Below, in pieces: positions 32,971 through 40,666 of a stretch of 64,000 bases of DNA. Source of the DNA: Colwellia sp. (lineage in GTDB: Bacteria > Pseudomonadota > Gammaproteobacteria > Enterobacterales > Alteromonadaceae). The stretch spans positions 62,001 through 126,000 of the forward strand of contig JABSOX010000010.1 in NCBI GenBank assembly GCA_013215655.1. Reading direction: 5' to 3'. The first letter of the stretch is position 1, and every line of letters begins with the position of its first letter. Under the pieces are notes generated by a model. That model did no database searches and was not told the DNA's origin. It was given only the letters and a program-made list of their open reading frames with translations. Both the position numbers and the translations under genes were made by a program.

Positions 32971-33010
32971 GAAGGTACTTACTTATGATATAAGTTAGTG
33001 CCTTCTTTTT
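32971..33010. terminator. Bidirectional terminator between coxC and DUF2909 gene
   Basis: A 16-bp stem, GAAGGTACTTACTTAT against ATAAGTTAGTGCCTTC, with a GAT loop and only one true mismatch besides a G-T pair. The plus strand ends in CTTCTTTTTAA. It lies between convergent genes and could end both. Confidence 0.8.
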
Positions 33011-33033
33011 AACGAATGAATTAGAGGTAACGG

Positions 33034-33243
33034 TTAAAAAGGGCGGGGATTAGGGGTAATCACTCCAGTCATTATTCCGACTAACATTAGGATCACAATA
33101 AAAGCTGAAATCATCACACGACGGCCAATAAATTTAGCCATAGATGCTTTGTTAGGGTCGTTTCTATTCATGACTAGTAGAGCTTTAAACAAGTTGTAAA
33201 TCATAAAAATTAAACATCCAACGAGTATTATTTTAATTATCAC
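33034..33243 (-). CDS. DUF2909 small twin-helix membrane protein
   Basis: The 69-residue protein of two hydrophobic helices (IIKIILVGCLIFMIYNLFKAL and RVMISAFIVILMLVGIMTGVI) matches the DUF2909 family, which occurs in cytochrome oxidase clusters of gammaproteobacteria. The start is a GTG at 33243 with TAGGAGA seven bases upstream. A longer reading through ATG 33291 has no such site and lacks family support. It is antisense to the cluster, between subunit III and SURF1. An oxidase-associated role is inferred from position only. Confidence 0.8.
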   Translation of the reverse strand: MIIKIILVGCLIFMIYNLFKALLVMNRNDPNKASMAKFIGRRVMISAFIVILMLVGIMTGVITPNPRPF

Positions 33244-33295
33244 TAAAAGATCTCCTAATTGTTCATATTGACGTTGTTGTAAGGAATCCATCTGT

Positions 33296-34021
33296 TTGAA
33301 AAATATCGTAACAAACATCTCCATACCTTGGTTGGTGTTTACTCTATTGGTTTTAGCCTTATTAATCAATTTAGGTTTATGGCAAAATGATCGTGCTTTA
33401 GAAAAAGAGCAACGTTTGGCGAGAATTGAGCAACTCAGCAATAAAAATGCCTTAACTTTGGCACAAGTCCTTGAACAATCACCTGATGAAATTAATGACC
33501 TACCTATTCGTTTAAACGGCGAATTTGTTGATGAAAAACAATTCTTGTTAGACAACCAGACCAACAGTGGCCAACTTGGCTATCGTGTTTATCAAGTACT
33601 TGAGGTTGACGATAAAGCAATATTGGTAAATTTAGGCTGGGTTTTAGGCTCAATTAGTCGTCAAGAATTACCTGACATAAAACCTATTGTTGGTAGTTAT
33701 CAATTAAAAGGTCATGTTCGACTGATTGAAGCAGGTATTTTGTTAATGGAACAAAAATTTAATAAAAATCAATGGCCTTTGCGTGTTCAGCAAATAGAGT
33801 TGGAAAAATTTTCACAAGTAATTGATGTTCAGCTCTTGCCCTTTGTCGTTTACTTAGATAAAACAGATAAGGTAGGTTATAAAAAAAATTGGCAACCGAT
33901 TGTGATGCCCCCAGAAAAACACCGAGCTTATGCTTTCCAATGGTTTAGTTTAGGTGTTGCATGGTTGATGTTAATGATTGGGGCATTAATCAAATTTAGT
34001 AAAAATGAAAACCAAGCATAA
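33296..34021 (+). CDS. SURF1 family oxidase assembly protein
   Basis: The 241-residue SURF1 helps assemble haem A-containing oxidases. The membrane anchors sit at both ends (IPWLVFTLLVLALLINLGLWQ near 10-30 and FSLGVAWLMLMIGALI near 216-231). Family features are LGLWQNDRALEKE near residue 26, FVDEKQFLLDNQT near 77, GYRVYQVLEV near 95, VNLGWVLG near 111 and NWQPIVMPPEKHRAYAFQWFSL near 199. It starts with TTG, preceded by AAGGA about ten bases upstream. Its 5' end is divergent from the DUF2909 gene. Confidence 0.9.
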   Translation: MKNIVTNISIPWLVFTLLVLALLINLGLWQNDRALEKEQRLARIEQLSNKNALTLAQVLEQSPDEINDLPIRLNGEFVDEKQFLLDNQTNSGQLGYRVYQVLEVDDKAILVNLGWVLGSISRQELPDIKPIVGSYQLKGHVRLIEAGILLMEQKFNKNQWPLRVQQIELEKFSQVIDVQLLPFVVYLDKTDKVGYKKNWQPIVMPPEKHRAYAFQWFSLGVAWLMLMIGALIKFSKNENQA

Positions 34022-34044
34022 CAATAATAATAAGGTTTAGATGT

Positions 34045-34605
34045 ATGAGTGTGGCACAACAAAAAAAATCACGTACTAATATGGTGCTAGTCTTAGTAGC
34101 ATTCACCCTTCCCATTATTTTAGCAAAACTCGCGTTAACCCAAAATTGGTTCAATTATGGTGTTACTAATAAAGGTACCTTGGTCGAAAACGAACTGACA
34201 TTAATGAAGTTAGGTATCGCACAACAAGATTTAGAAAAAACATGGCTTATTATGTATGTATTGCCAAAACAATGCTCGGAGCAATGTGAACAAACACTAT
34301 TAAGTGTTCACAATACCTATGTGGCCTTAGGAAAGGAAAAACCTCGCGTAAAACATGTTGCCTTAGTGCAAGGGACGTTATCAGATAAACAACGAGCAAG
34401 GTTGCAGCAAAAACAATGGACACTTGTTGCAGCAACCAGCGAAACAATTAACGAGCTTAAAAAACCACAAGTATTGATAGTTGATACTTTAGGAAATGTG
34501 GTGTTATCACACCAACCTCCTCTTGATGTAAATGCACAAGCAATGTTTGGTAAAGAAATATTAGCCGATTTGAAAAAATTACTGAAATATTCAAGGATTG
34601 GCTAA
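34045..34605 (+). CDS. Conserved membrane-anchored protein of oxidase clusters
   Basis: The 186-residue protein has one N-terminal membrane helix (MVLVLVAFTLPIILAKLAL, residues 12-30). Its periplasmic domain looks like a reduced thioredoxin/Sco-type fold: TWLIMYVLPKQCSEQCEQTLL near residue 71 has a CxxxC pair and VLIVDTLGNVVLSH near 147 looks like a strand-turn. Genes like it lie between SURF1 and CtaA in Shewanella and relatives. The Cys spacing fits copper handling like Sco, but no copper His is obvious. A role in haem-copper oxidase assembly is inferred. Confidence 0.75.
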   Translation: MSVAQQKKSRTNMVLVLVAFTLPIILAKLALTQNWFNYGVTNKGTLVENELTLMKLGIAQQDLEKTWLIMYVLPKQCSEQCEQTLLSVHNTYVALGKEKPRVKHVALVQGTLSDKQRARLQQKQWTLVAATSETINELKKPQVLIVDTLGNVVLSHQPPLDVNAQAMFGKEILADLKKLLKYSRIG

Positions 34606-34606
34606 G

Positions 34607-35614
34607 ATGAGAGCTTCTCAAAATACTGATTTAAAAAGGTTAGTCATTGTCAGTATTTTATTGGCAATAATCGTAGTAAGTCTAGGCGCATATACACGTT
34701 TAACACATGCTGGACTAGGTTGTCCTGATTGGCCCGGTTGTTATGGTTTAATTGACGTACCAGAAACCAGTGAGCAGATCATTAAAGCTCAACAGGCATT
34801 TCCCGATCGTCCAGTAGAGCCGCATAAAGCATGGAATGAAATGATCCATCGCTATTTTGCTGGCACATTAGGCCTACTGATTTTAGCGATTGCATTTTTG
34901 TCTTTTAGACGCCGTAAAGAAGGAACCCCTGTATTCTTACCACTGTTTATTCTTATTGTTGTTACTTTTCAAGCAGCACTAGGTATGTGGACAGTCACGA
35001 TGAAATTAATGCCCGTTGTGGTAATGGGTCACTTAATGGGCGGCCTAACTACCTTATGTTTGTTATTTTTATTATATTTAAGGCTCAGTCGTTTTCGTAT
35101 TCCAGGTGGCGATTATTCTCTGAAAAAATATGCACGTTACGCCATGCTGGGCGTAGCAATTTTGTCCGCACAAATAGCTTTAGGTGGCTGGACGTCATCG
35201 AACTACGCTGCTCTGGTTTGTACGGAATTACCTATCTGCCAAGCCGGTTGGCAAGAACGAATAACCTTTGATGATTCTTTTGATCTAATACCACCAGAAC
35301 GCGAAACATATGAATTTGGACATTTAAGTCATAATTCACGTGTCACCATTCATGTTGTGCATCGAGTGGGCGCCATAATTACCGGTGTTTACCTATTGTG
35401 GCTAGCCATTGCGATTTTTGGTCGTGCACAATCTCGATTTTTGAAAAATGCAGCCACCGGTCTTGGCGTTGTTTTATTGTGTCAAATAAGTCTAGGTATT
35501 AGTAATATATGGTTTTCATTGCCTTTAATAGTCGCAGTTAGTCATAACGTGGTTGCAGCATGTTTAATGTTAATGTTAATTACTTTAACTTATAGTTTAA
35601 AGCGAAAAATATAG
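34607..35614 (+). CDS. ctaA: Haem A synthase (CtaA/Cox15)
   Basis: The 335-residue inner-membrane protein has eight helices and oxidises haem O to haem A. The N-terminal signature is GAYTRLTHAGLGCPDWPGCYG near residue 24, with the conserved Cys pair. MIHRYFAGTLGLL near 80 and VVMGHLMGGLTTLCLL near 138 hold haem-ligand His. The second half has GGWTSSNYAALVC near 191 and VTIHVVHRVGAIITG near 245. ATG 34607 has AAGGA nine bases upstream, and an in-frame TTG just before is less likely. It is followed 9 bp later by the haem O synthase gene. Confidence 0.95.
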   Translation: MRASQNTDLKRLVIVSILLAIIVVSLGAYTRLTHAGLGCPDWPGCYGLIDVPETSEQIIKAQQAFPDRPVEPHKAWNEMIHRYFAGTLGLLILAIAFLSFRRRKEGTPVFLPLFILIVVTFQAALGMWTVTMKLMPVVVMGHLMGGLTTLCLLFLLYLRLSRFRIPGGDYSLKKYARYAMLGVAILSAQIALGGWTSSNYAALVCTELPICQAGWQERITFDDSFDLIPPERETYEFGHLSHNSRVTIHVVHRVGAIITGVYLLWLAIAIFGRAQSRFLKNAATGLGVVLLCQISLGISNIWFSLPLIVAVSHNVVAACLMLMLITLTYSLKRKI

Positions 35615-35623
35615 GAAAGAATA

Positions 35624-36538
35624 ATGAGTGAAGTAATAGAGTCCGATACAAGTATTGAGTCAACTGAAAGCGCTACTTGGCGTGATTATTATGAAATTAC
35701 CAAGCCTCGGGTCGTAGCTTTATTAGTGTTAACTGCACTGGTAGGCATGTGTTTGTCTGTACCGGGAGCAATACCTTGGCAAGTGTTAGTGCCTGCAATG
35801 CTTGGCATCGGTTTTTTATCATCTGCAGCTGCAGCAATTAACCATATTGTCGACGAACGTATTGATGGCATTATGGGGAGAACACATAATCGACCTGTAG
35901 CAACAGGACGATTAGCTCCAAAAGACGCAACAATATTTGCGATGATGCTAGCCGTAAGCGGCTTTGCGATTTTATATAGTTTTGTTAATCCACTTACCGC
36001 TTGGCTGACCTTTGCTGGTCTCGTTGGCTATAGCTTTGTTTATACGATGTATTTAAAACGGGCTACGCCACAAAATATTACCATTGGCGGCTTAGCTGGA
36101 GCTATTCCCCCTTTGTTAGGTTGGACGGCAATGACTAACGAAATACATGGCAATGCTTTGTTGTTGGTGCTGTTGATTTTTACTTGGACACCGCCACATT
36201 TTTGGGCATTAGCAATTCACCGTAAAGATGACTATGCCAAGGTAAATATTCCGATGTTACCAGTAACACACGGTGTTAACTTCACTAAAACACAAATATT
36301 GCTTTATACCGTGCTGTTATTTGTTGTTGGCTTATTACCTTATTTAGTCGGTATGTCGAGTTGGTTGTATTTGATTGGTGCTGTCGTTTTGAACTTAGGT
36401 TTCTTTATGTACGCATGGAAATTGAAATTTAACGCTACTGAAGAAACTGCAATGGATACCTTTAAATTTTCGATTATTCACTTAATGATACTATTTGTGG
36501 TGCTGTTGTTAGACCACTATCTATTGCCAATGGGCTAA
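35624..36538 (+). CDS. cyoE: Protohaem IX farnesyltransferase (haem O synthase)
   Basis: The 304-residue UbiA-superfamily prenyltransferase (cyoE/ctaB) attaches a farnesyl group to haem B to give haem O. It has eight or nine helices. Visible motifs are [20 protein letters not shown] near residue 24, [20 protein letters not shown] near 88 (first Asp-rich motif), [21 protein letters not shown] near 141, and [20 protein letters not shown] near 190 (second Asp motif). It feeds CtaA, encoded 9 bp upstream. It is part of the plus-strand oxidase assembly operon. Confidence 0.96.
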   Translation: MSEVIESDTSIESTESATWRDYYEITKPRVVALLVLTALVGMCLSVPGAIPWQVLVPAMLGIGFLSSAAAAINHIVDERIDGIMGRTHNRPVATGRLAPKDATIFAMMLAVSGFAILYSFVNPLTAWLTFAGLVGYSFVYTMYLKRATPQNITIGGLAGAIPPLLGWTAMTNEIHGNALLLVLLIFTWTPPHFWALAIHRKDDYAKVNIPMLPVTHGVNFTKTQILLYTVLLFVVGLLPYLVGMSSWLYLIGAVVLNLGFFMYAWKLKFNATEETAMDTFKFSIIHLMILFVVLLLDHYLLPMG

Positions 36539-36574
36539 TCGAAAATTTATTAATAAAAGAAAAATAATAACCTT

Positions 36575-37201
36575 ATGACCAAATTACTTTATGCCATTGT
36601 TGCATTAGTAGCACTTGCTACTGGTGCGCTACTTTTTGCTAAGTTATCTCAAAGTGAATTACCTGAGTATGCGCTGTATTATCAGGAGCCACGTGATATT
36701 AATGAATTTAGCTTAACAGATCATCACAATCAGACGTTTACTCGACAGCACTTGCAAGGGAAATGGTCGTGGATATTTTTGGGCTATACCTCTTGTCCTG
36801 ATGTATGTCCAACAACATTACAAGAGCTTAATTTTGTTTATGATGATTTAAAGTCTATCACTGCCGATATACAAGTGATGCTCTTATCGATTGATCCTAA
36901 ACGAGATACTGTTGACGTTTTAGCAAATTATATTAAATATTTTAATAAAGAATTTATTGCGCTTACTGGGGGGCATGAGGTGTTATTCCCATTAACACGC
37001 GATTTTGGATTAATGTATGCAATCAATGATCAGTTAGACGGCAAACCCTATACGGTTGACCACAGTGCATCAATGATATTAATTAATCCTAAAGGGCAGA
37101 TAGCCGCAATATTTCAGCCGAATCAAGTTTTAGGCAAGATACCGACTATTGAAGCTGAAAAGCTAGTTAGCGATTTTAAAAAAATTGTTAACTTGTATTA
37201 A
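36575..37201 (+). CDS. SCO1/SenC family copper chaperone
   Basis: The 208-residue thioredoxin-fold chaperone has an N-terminal membrane anchor (LLYAIVALVALATGALLFA). The copper site Cys pair is in GYTSCPDVCPTTLQEL near residue 66 and the His ligand in YTVDHSASMILINPKG near 159. It delivers copper to CuA of subunit II or keeps its Cys reduced. It is the last gene of the oxidase cluster. It converges with the polysaccharide deacetylase gene 25 bp away, with no obvious terminator hairpin between. Confidence 0.93.
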   Translation: MTKLLYAIVALVALATGALLFAKLSQSELPEYALYYQEPRDINEFSLTDHHNQTFTRQHLQGKWSWIFLGYTSCPDVCPTTLQELNFVYDDLKSITADIQVMLLSIDPKRDTVDVLANYIKYFNKEFIALTGGHEVLFPLTRDFGLMYAINDQLDGKPYTVDHSASMILINPKGQIAAIFQPNQVLGKIPTIEAEKLVSDFKKIVNLY

Positions 37202-37226
37202 CAAGACTCTGTGCTTTTAATGGTAT

Positions 37227-38282
37227 TTACAGCGGATACCAATCGCCATTGTCTTCTAAAATAAACCATGGTTTTGAGTACCAATAGTATCTACCGGGTT
37301 CACTAATACTTGGCGCCGTGCAGTTACATCTTACTCGCCCTACGGGTAAAGGTGAGCTGTAAGATATTTTAAATGTGCCTTTATTTAACCAGTTGACTTT
37401 CTGCTTTCCTAAGCCTGAAATGTAGCAATTGAGCTGGCTGGGGTGAAAGTCATCAACGATAACATCGAAAGTAATTGAGCTTGATTGTTGATATAAAAAT
37501 ACAGTTTTTGCATTATCACCGGATAAAGTCATCGTAAAAGGTAATGAATGCAACTTATCTATTAGTCGTGGTATTTGATCATAAGGTGCTGATACGGGAT
37601 AACGGGGCACAGCACTTAAATCTGTAGCTAAACCTACTGCTCCCGACTGCTGGGAAAAACCAATATAATCATTATCTGTAAGCCACTTTTGTGCTGTTGG
37701 TGTGAATTCGCCAAAGGGAAAAGCAAAATATTGCCAATTTTGACCGATATTATCTTTAATAAGTTGCTCTGCCTTAGCCAAGAGAATAGTTTGTTTTTCA
37801 AACCATTGTTGTTCGTTGAGATCCAAAGGCATTCTTGCTAATGAGTTATGCTCTAAACCATGGTTGGCAATAATCACTCCTTCTTCTGCCATGAGTTTTA
37901 ATTGTTGCCATGATAAAAATCCGGAGTAATTATTATTTATCGTGGCAGGGTTAATGAAAATAGTGAATGGGTAGTTGAATTTATCGAGTAAAGGTTTAGC
38001 ATTATCGACAATATCACGGTAGCCGTCATCGAAGGTGATAGCCACGCTCTTATTAAGTAATGGTTGCTGCTTTTTAATGGAATTCATAATCTCGGAAAGA
38101 GGCACAACATTAAAGTTATGGTCTTTGAGATATTGTAAATGTGCTGCAAATTGTTTTGGAGAAATACTTGTACCGGATGAGGTATTCTTCGATACATGGT
38201 GATACTGTAATATCACTGCTGAATGAGAAAAGTAGCTGCAGCAATAGAGTAAAATTAAAAAAACCAATTTATATCGTTTCAT
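37227..38282 (-). CDS. Secreted polysaccharide deacetylase family protein
   Basis: The 351-residue protein has a signal peptide (MKRYKLVFLILLYCCSYFSHSA) and a NodB-type deacetylase domain. VILQYHHVSK comes after the signal, then VAITFDDGYRDI near residue 82 (catalytic base and metal Asp), and ANHGLEHNSL near 138 (metal His pair). YFAFPFGEF near 188 is also conserved. The C-terminal 100 residues form an extra beta domain with Cys-containing segments (VRCNCTAPS). It probably removes acetyl groups from a GlcNAc polymer outside the cytoplasm. I chose ATG 38282 over a GTG 21 codons upstream, since that places the signal peptide first. Confidence 0.88.
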   Translation of the reverse strand: MKRYKLVFLILLYCCSYFSHSAVILQYHHVSKNTSSGTSISPKQFAAHLQYLKDHNFNVVPLSEIMNSIKKQQPLLNKSVAITFDDGYRDIVDNAKPLLDKFNYPFTIFINPATINNNYSGFLSWQQLKLMAEEGVIIANHGLEHNSLARMPLDLNEQQWFEKQTILLAKAEQLIKDNIGQNWQYFAFPFGEFTPTAQKWLTDNDYIGFSQQSGAVGLATDLSAVPRYPVSAPYDQIPRLIDKLHSLPFTMTLSGDNAKTVFLYQQSSSITFDVIVDDFHPSQLNCYISGLGKQKVNWLNKGTFKISYSSPLPVGRVRCNCTAPSISEPGRYYWYSKPWFILEDNGDWYPL

Positions 38283-38371
38283 AACATTCGCTTTTAATCT
38301 TGTTGAACTATTAAAAATAGTACTTTTTGTCAAAAAATTCCTCACTTTTTCCTAATAAATAAGAGTAAACA

Positions 38372-39721
38372 TTGTTCAAATTTAACCATCACTCACTACA
38401 TCAACAACTCTTTGCTCTTGCTATTCCGATGATCTTATCAAATATTACCGTGCCACTTTTAGGTTTGGTTGATACTGCGGTCATTGGTCATTTGGATCAT
38501 GCCTATTATTTAGGTGGTAGCAGTGTTGGCGCAATGGTGATCACCTTCGTGGTGTGGTTGTGTGGATTTCTTCGTATGTCAACAACCGGTCTTGCCGCAC
38601 AAGCTTATGGTGCAAATGAACATTGTCAAAGTTTCAGTATTTTAGCCCGAGGTTTACTTGTCGCCGGTGGAATTGGCGCGATGGTTATTATTTTACAAAC
38701 ATATTACTTAGATTTAGCGATGTCGTTGGCGGGAGGCTCTGAACAAGTACAGTTTTATGCACGACAATACAGTGATATTCGTATCTGGGGCTTACCTGCA
38801 GGTTTGGCTAATCTAGTCATCTTGGGTTGGTTATTAGGAAATCATCAAGCAAAATCTGTTATGTGGATTTTAATCGTTACTAATCTTGTTAATTTAGGCC
38901 TGGATCTCGCTTTTGTATGGGGTTTGGGTTGGCAGGTTAAGGGCGTAGCGCTAGCAACGTTAATTGCCGAATATACGGGCTTATTTTTGGGGTTGCTTTT
39001 TATTTGGAAAAAATACCAGTCACAGTTATTGAAGTATCGAAGTGATGTTTGGCTTGCTCTTTTAGACAAAGTGGCCTTAAAAAGCTATTTTAAAATGAAT
39101 AGAGATATTGTTATCCGCACATTATGTTTGCAAATATGCTTTATGTTTATGACCTTTCAAGGGGCAAGGTTAGGTGATAATGTTGTTGCCGCCAACGCTA
39201 TTTTGATGAACTTTTTATTACTGATTTCATTTGGCTTAGATGGTATCGCTAATGCTGCTGAAGCGTTGGTGGGACAGGCTAAAGGAGCTAAGAACAGCAA
39301 TAAAATAAAAATGATTGTGAACATTTCATTATTTTGGACCTTTATATTTTCGTTAGGATATACCGCGGTATTTTATATTGGCGGTGAATTTTTTATTCGT
39401 AATATCTCAACGATACCTTCAGTTATTAATTTTGCTAATCAACATTTAGTCTGGGTCATTATATTGCCGCTTATAGCTTGCTGGTGTTACTTATATGACG
39501 GTATTTATATCGGTTTAATGCAATTTACGATTATGCGCAATAGCATGCTTATTTCGACCTTTGCTTGTTTCTTCCCTGCATGGTTTTTATTAAAATCATG
39601 GGGTAATCACGGTTTGTGGGCAGCATTCTCCATATTTATGCTGGTACGTGGTATCACCTTAGCTCGGCATTTCAATAAAAATAAAGAACGAATGATTCTT
39701 AATGAGGAAAGTGGAAAATAA
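38372..39721 (+). CDS. dinF: MATE family efflux transporter, DinF subfamily
   Basis: The 449-residue protein has twelve helices in two MATE halves. It begins with FALAIPMILSNITVPLLGLVDTAVIGHL near residue 14, then YLGGSSVGAMV and FLRMSTTGLAAQAYG near 67. The second half has VVAANAILMNFLLLISFGLDGIANAAEALVGQ near 272. It is likely an Na+ or H+-driven drug or toxin exporter. In E. coli dinF lies next to lexA; here it is about 11 kb away and no SOS box is seen upstream. The start is TTG with AAGAG a short way upstream. No better start is seen. Confidence 0.9.
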   Translation: MFKFNHHSLHQQLFALAIPMILSNITVPLLGLVDTAVIGHLDHAYYLGGSSVGAMVITFVVWLCGFLRMSTTGLAAQAYGANEHCQSFSILARGLLVAGGIGAMVIILQTYYLDLAMSLAGGSEQVQFYARQYSDIRIWGLPAGLANLVILGWLLGNHQAKSVMWILIVTNLVNLGLDLAFVWGLGWQVKGVALATLIAEYTGLFLGLLFIWKKYQSQLLKYRSDVWLALLDKVALKSYFKMNRDIVIRTLCLQICFMFMTFQGARLGDNVVAANAILMNFLLLISFGLDGIANAAEALVGQAKGAKNSNKIKMIVNISLFWTFIFSLGYTAVFYIGGEFFIRNISTIPSVINFANQHLVWVIILPLIACWCYLYDGIYIGLMQFTIMRNSMLISTFACFFPAWFLLKSWGNHGLWAAFSIFMLVRGITLARHFNKNKERMILNEESGK

Positions 39722-39750
39722 TATGAGAATTGGCTAAGCGATTCATAATA

Positions 39751-39790
39751 AAAAGCCAAGTATCAAAGAATGATAACTTGGCCTATTTTT
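39751..39790. terminator. Bidirectional terminator between dinF and nfuA
   Basis: Stem GCCAAGTATC/GATAACTTGGC (one bulged base) with flanking AAAA and CTATTTTT, between the convergent dinF (plus) and nfuA (minus) genes. Confidence 0.75.
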
Positions 39791-39818
39791 GGTGACAAAT
39801 TTAATTTACTATTAATGT

Positions 39819-40397
39819 TTAATAATATGAATGGTCGCCACGTTCGTGTTCTGTTGCGTCTTTAACACCTTTAATCTCATTACCCATTAACTCAACCAAT
39901 TGCTTTTCGATACCATCTTTAACGGTGACATCAATTTGACTACAGCCGTTACAGCCACCGCCAAATTGTAAAACGGCATAACCATCATCAGTAATTTCAA
40001 CTAATGAACATTCTCCACCATGGCCAGCCAATTGAGGATTAACTTCAGCTTTTAAGAAATAATCAACACGCTCAAATAAAGGTGCATCGTCATCAACTTT
40101 GCGCAATTTCGCATTGGGCGCTTTAAGCGTAAGCTGTGAGCCCATCTGGTCAGTAACAAAATCAATCTCAGCTTCTTCTAAATAAGATTTACTATCAGCA
40201 TCAACATAAGCAGAAAAGCCTTCAAATGGAATTTCAATGTCATCAGCTTCTATAGCGTCTGCAGGGCAATATGACACGCCACACTCTGCGCTAGCCGTGC
40301 CGGGATTTACAACAAATACACGAACAGACGTACCTTCCGCTTGTTGTGATAATAAATTTACAAAATGACTTTGGGCAGATTCCGAAATAGTGATCAT
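39819..40397 (-). CDS. nfuA: Fe-S biogenesis protein NfuA
   Basis: The 192-residue NfuA is a carrier that delivers 4Fe-4S clusters to apo-proteins. The N-terminal degenerate A-type domain begins [19 protein letters not shown]. The C-terminal Nfu domain has [24 protein letters not shown] with the CxxC cluster site near residue 150, and [20 protein letters not shown] at the end, as in E. coli. In E. coli nfuA neighbours comF (gntX) and bioH. Here the same genes are present, separated by an M14 peptidase gene. Confidence 0.96.
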   Translation of the reverse strand: MITISESAQSHFVNLLSQQAEGTSVRVFVVNPGTASAECGVSYCPADAIEADDIEIPFEGFSAYVDADSKSYLEEAEIDFVTDQMGSQLTLKAPNAKLRKVDDDAPLFERVDYFLKAEVNPQLAGHGGECSLVEITDDGYAVLQFGGGCNGCSQIDVTVKDGIEKQLVELMGNEIKGVKDATEHERGDHSYY

Positions 40398-40666
40398 AGC
40401 GCCTTATACTCTCTACATATGTCGTGATAATTAATACTTGAGTAATTTACTCAAGTATGGGTATTTTACTCTGCAAATTTCATTGGTGCTAGTGATAGAT
40501 TAGAATAAAAGCACTTATTTGTTGATCAAAGGTTATTTTTAGTAAATATATTGGTATTAACTTCATAAATGCATAGAGGAAATTTGGCGCAATGGCTTTT
40601 TTCTTTTAGAATAGGAAAATTGTACGACAATTCCACTAATTCTAAGTCTTTCTACAGGATCACTAC

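Noticed and set aside
33244-33564. Long N-terminal extension of the DUF2909 frame over the SURF1 start
   Set aside because: The extension is antisense to SURF1 and unlike DUF2909. A GTG at 33243 with TAGGAGA gives the normal family length.
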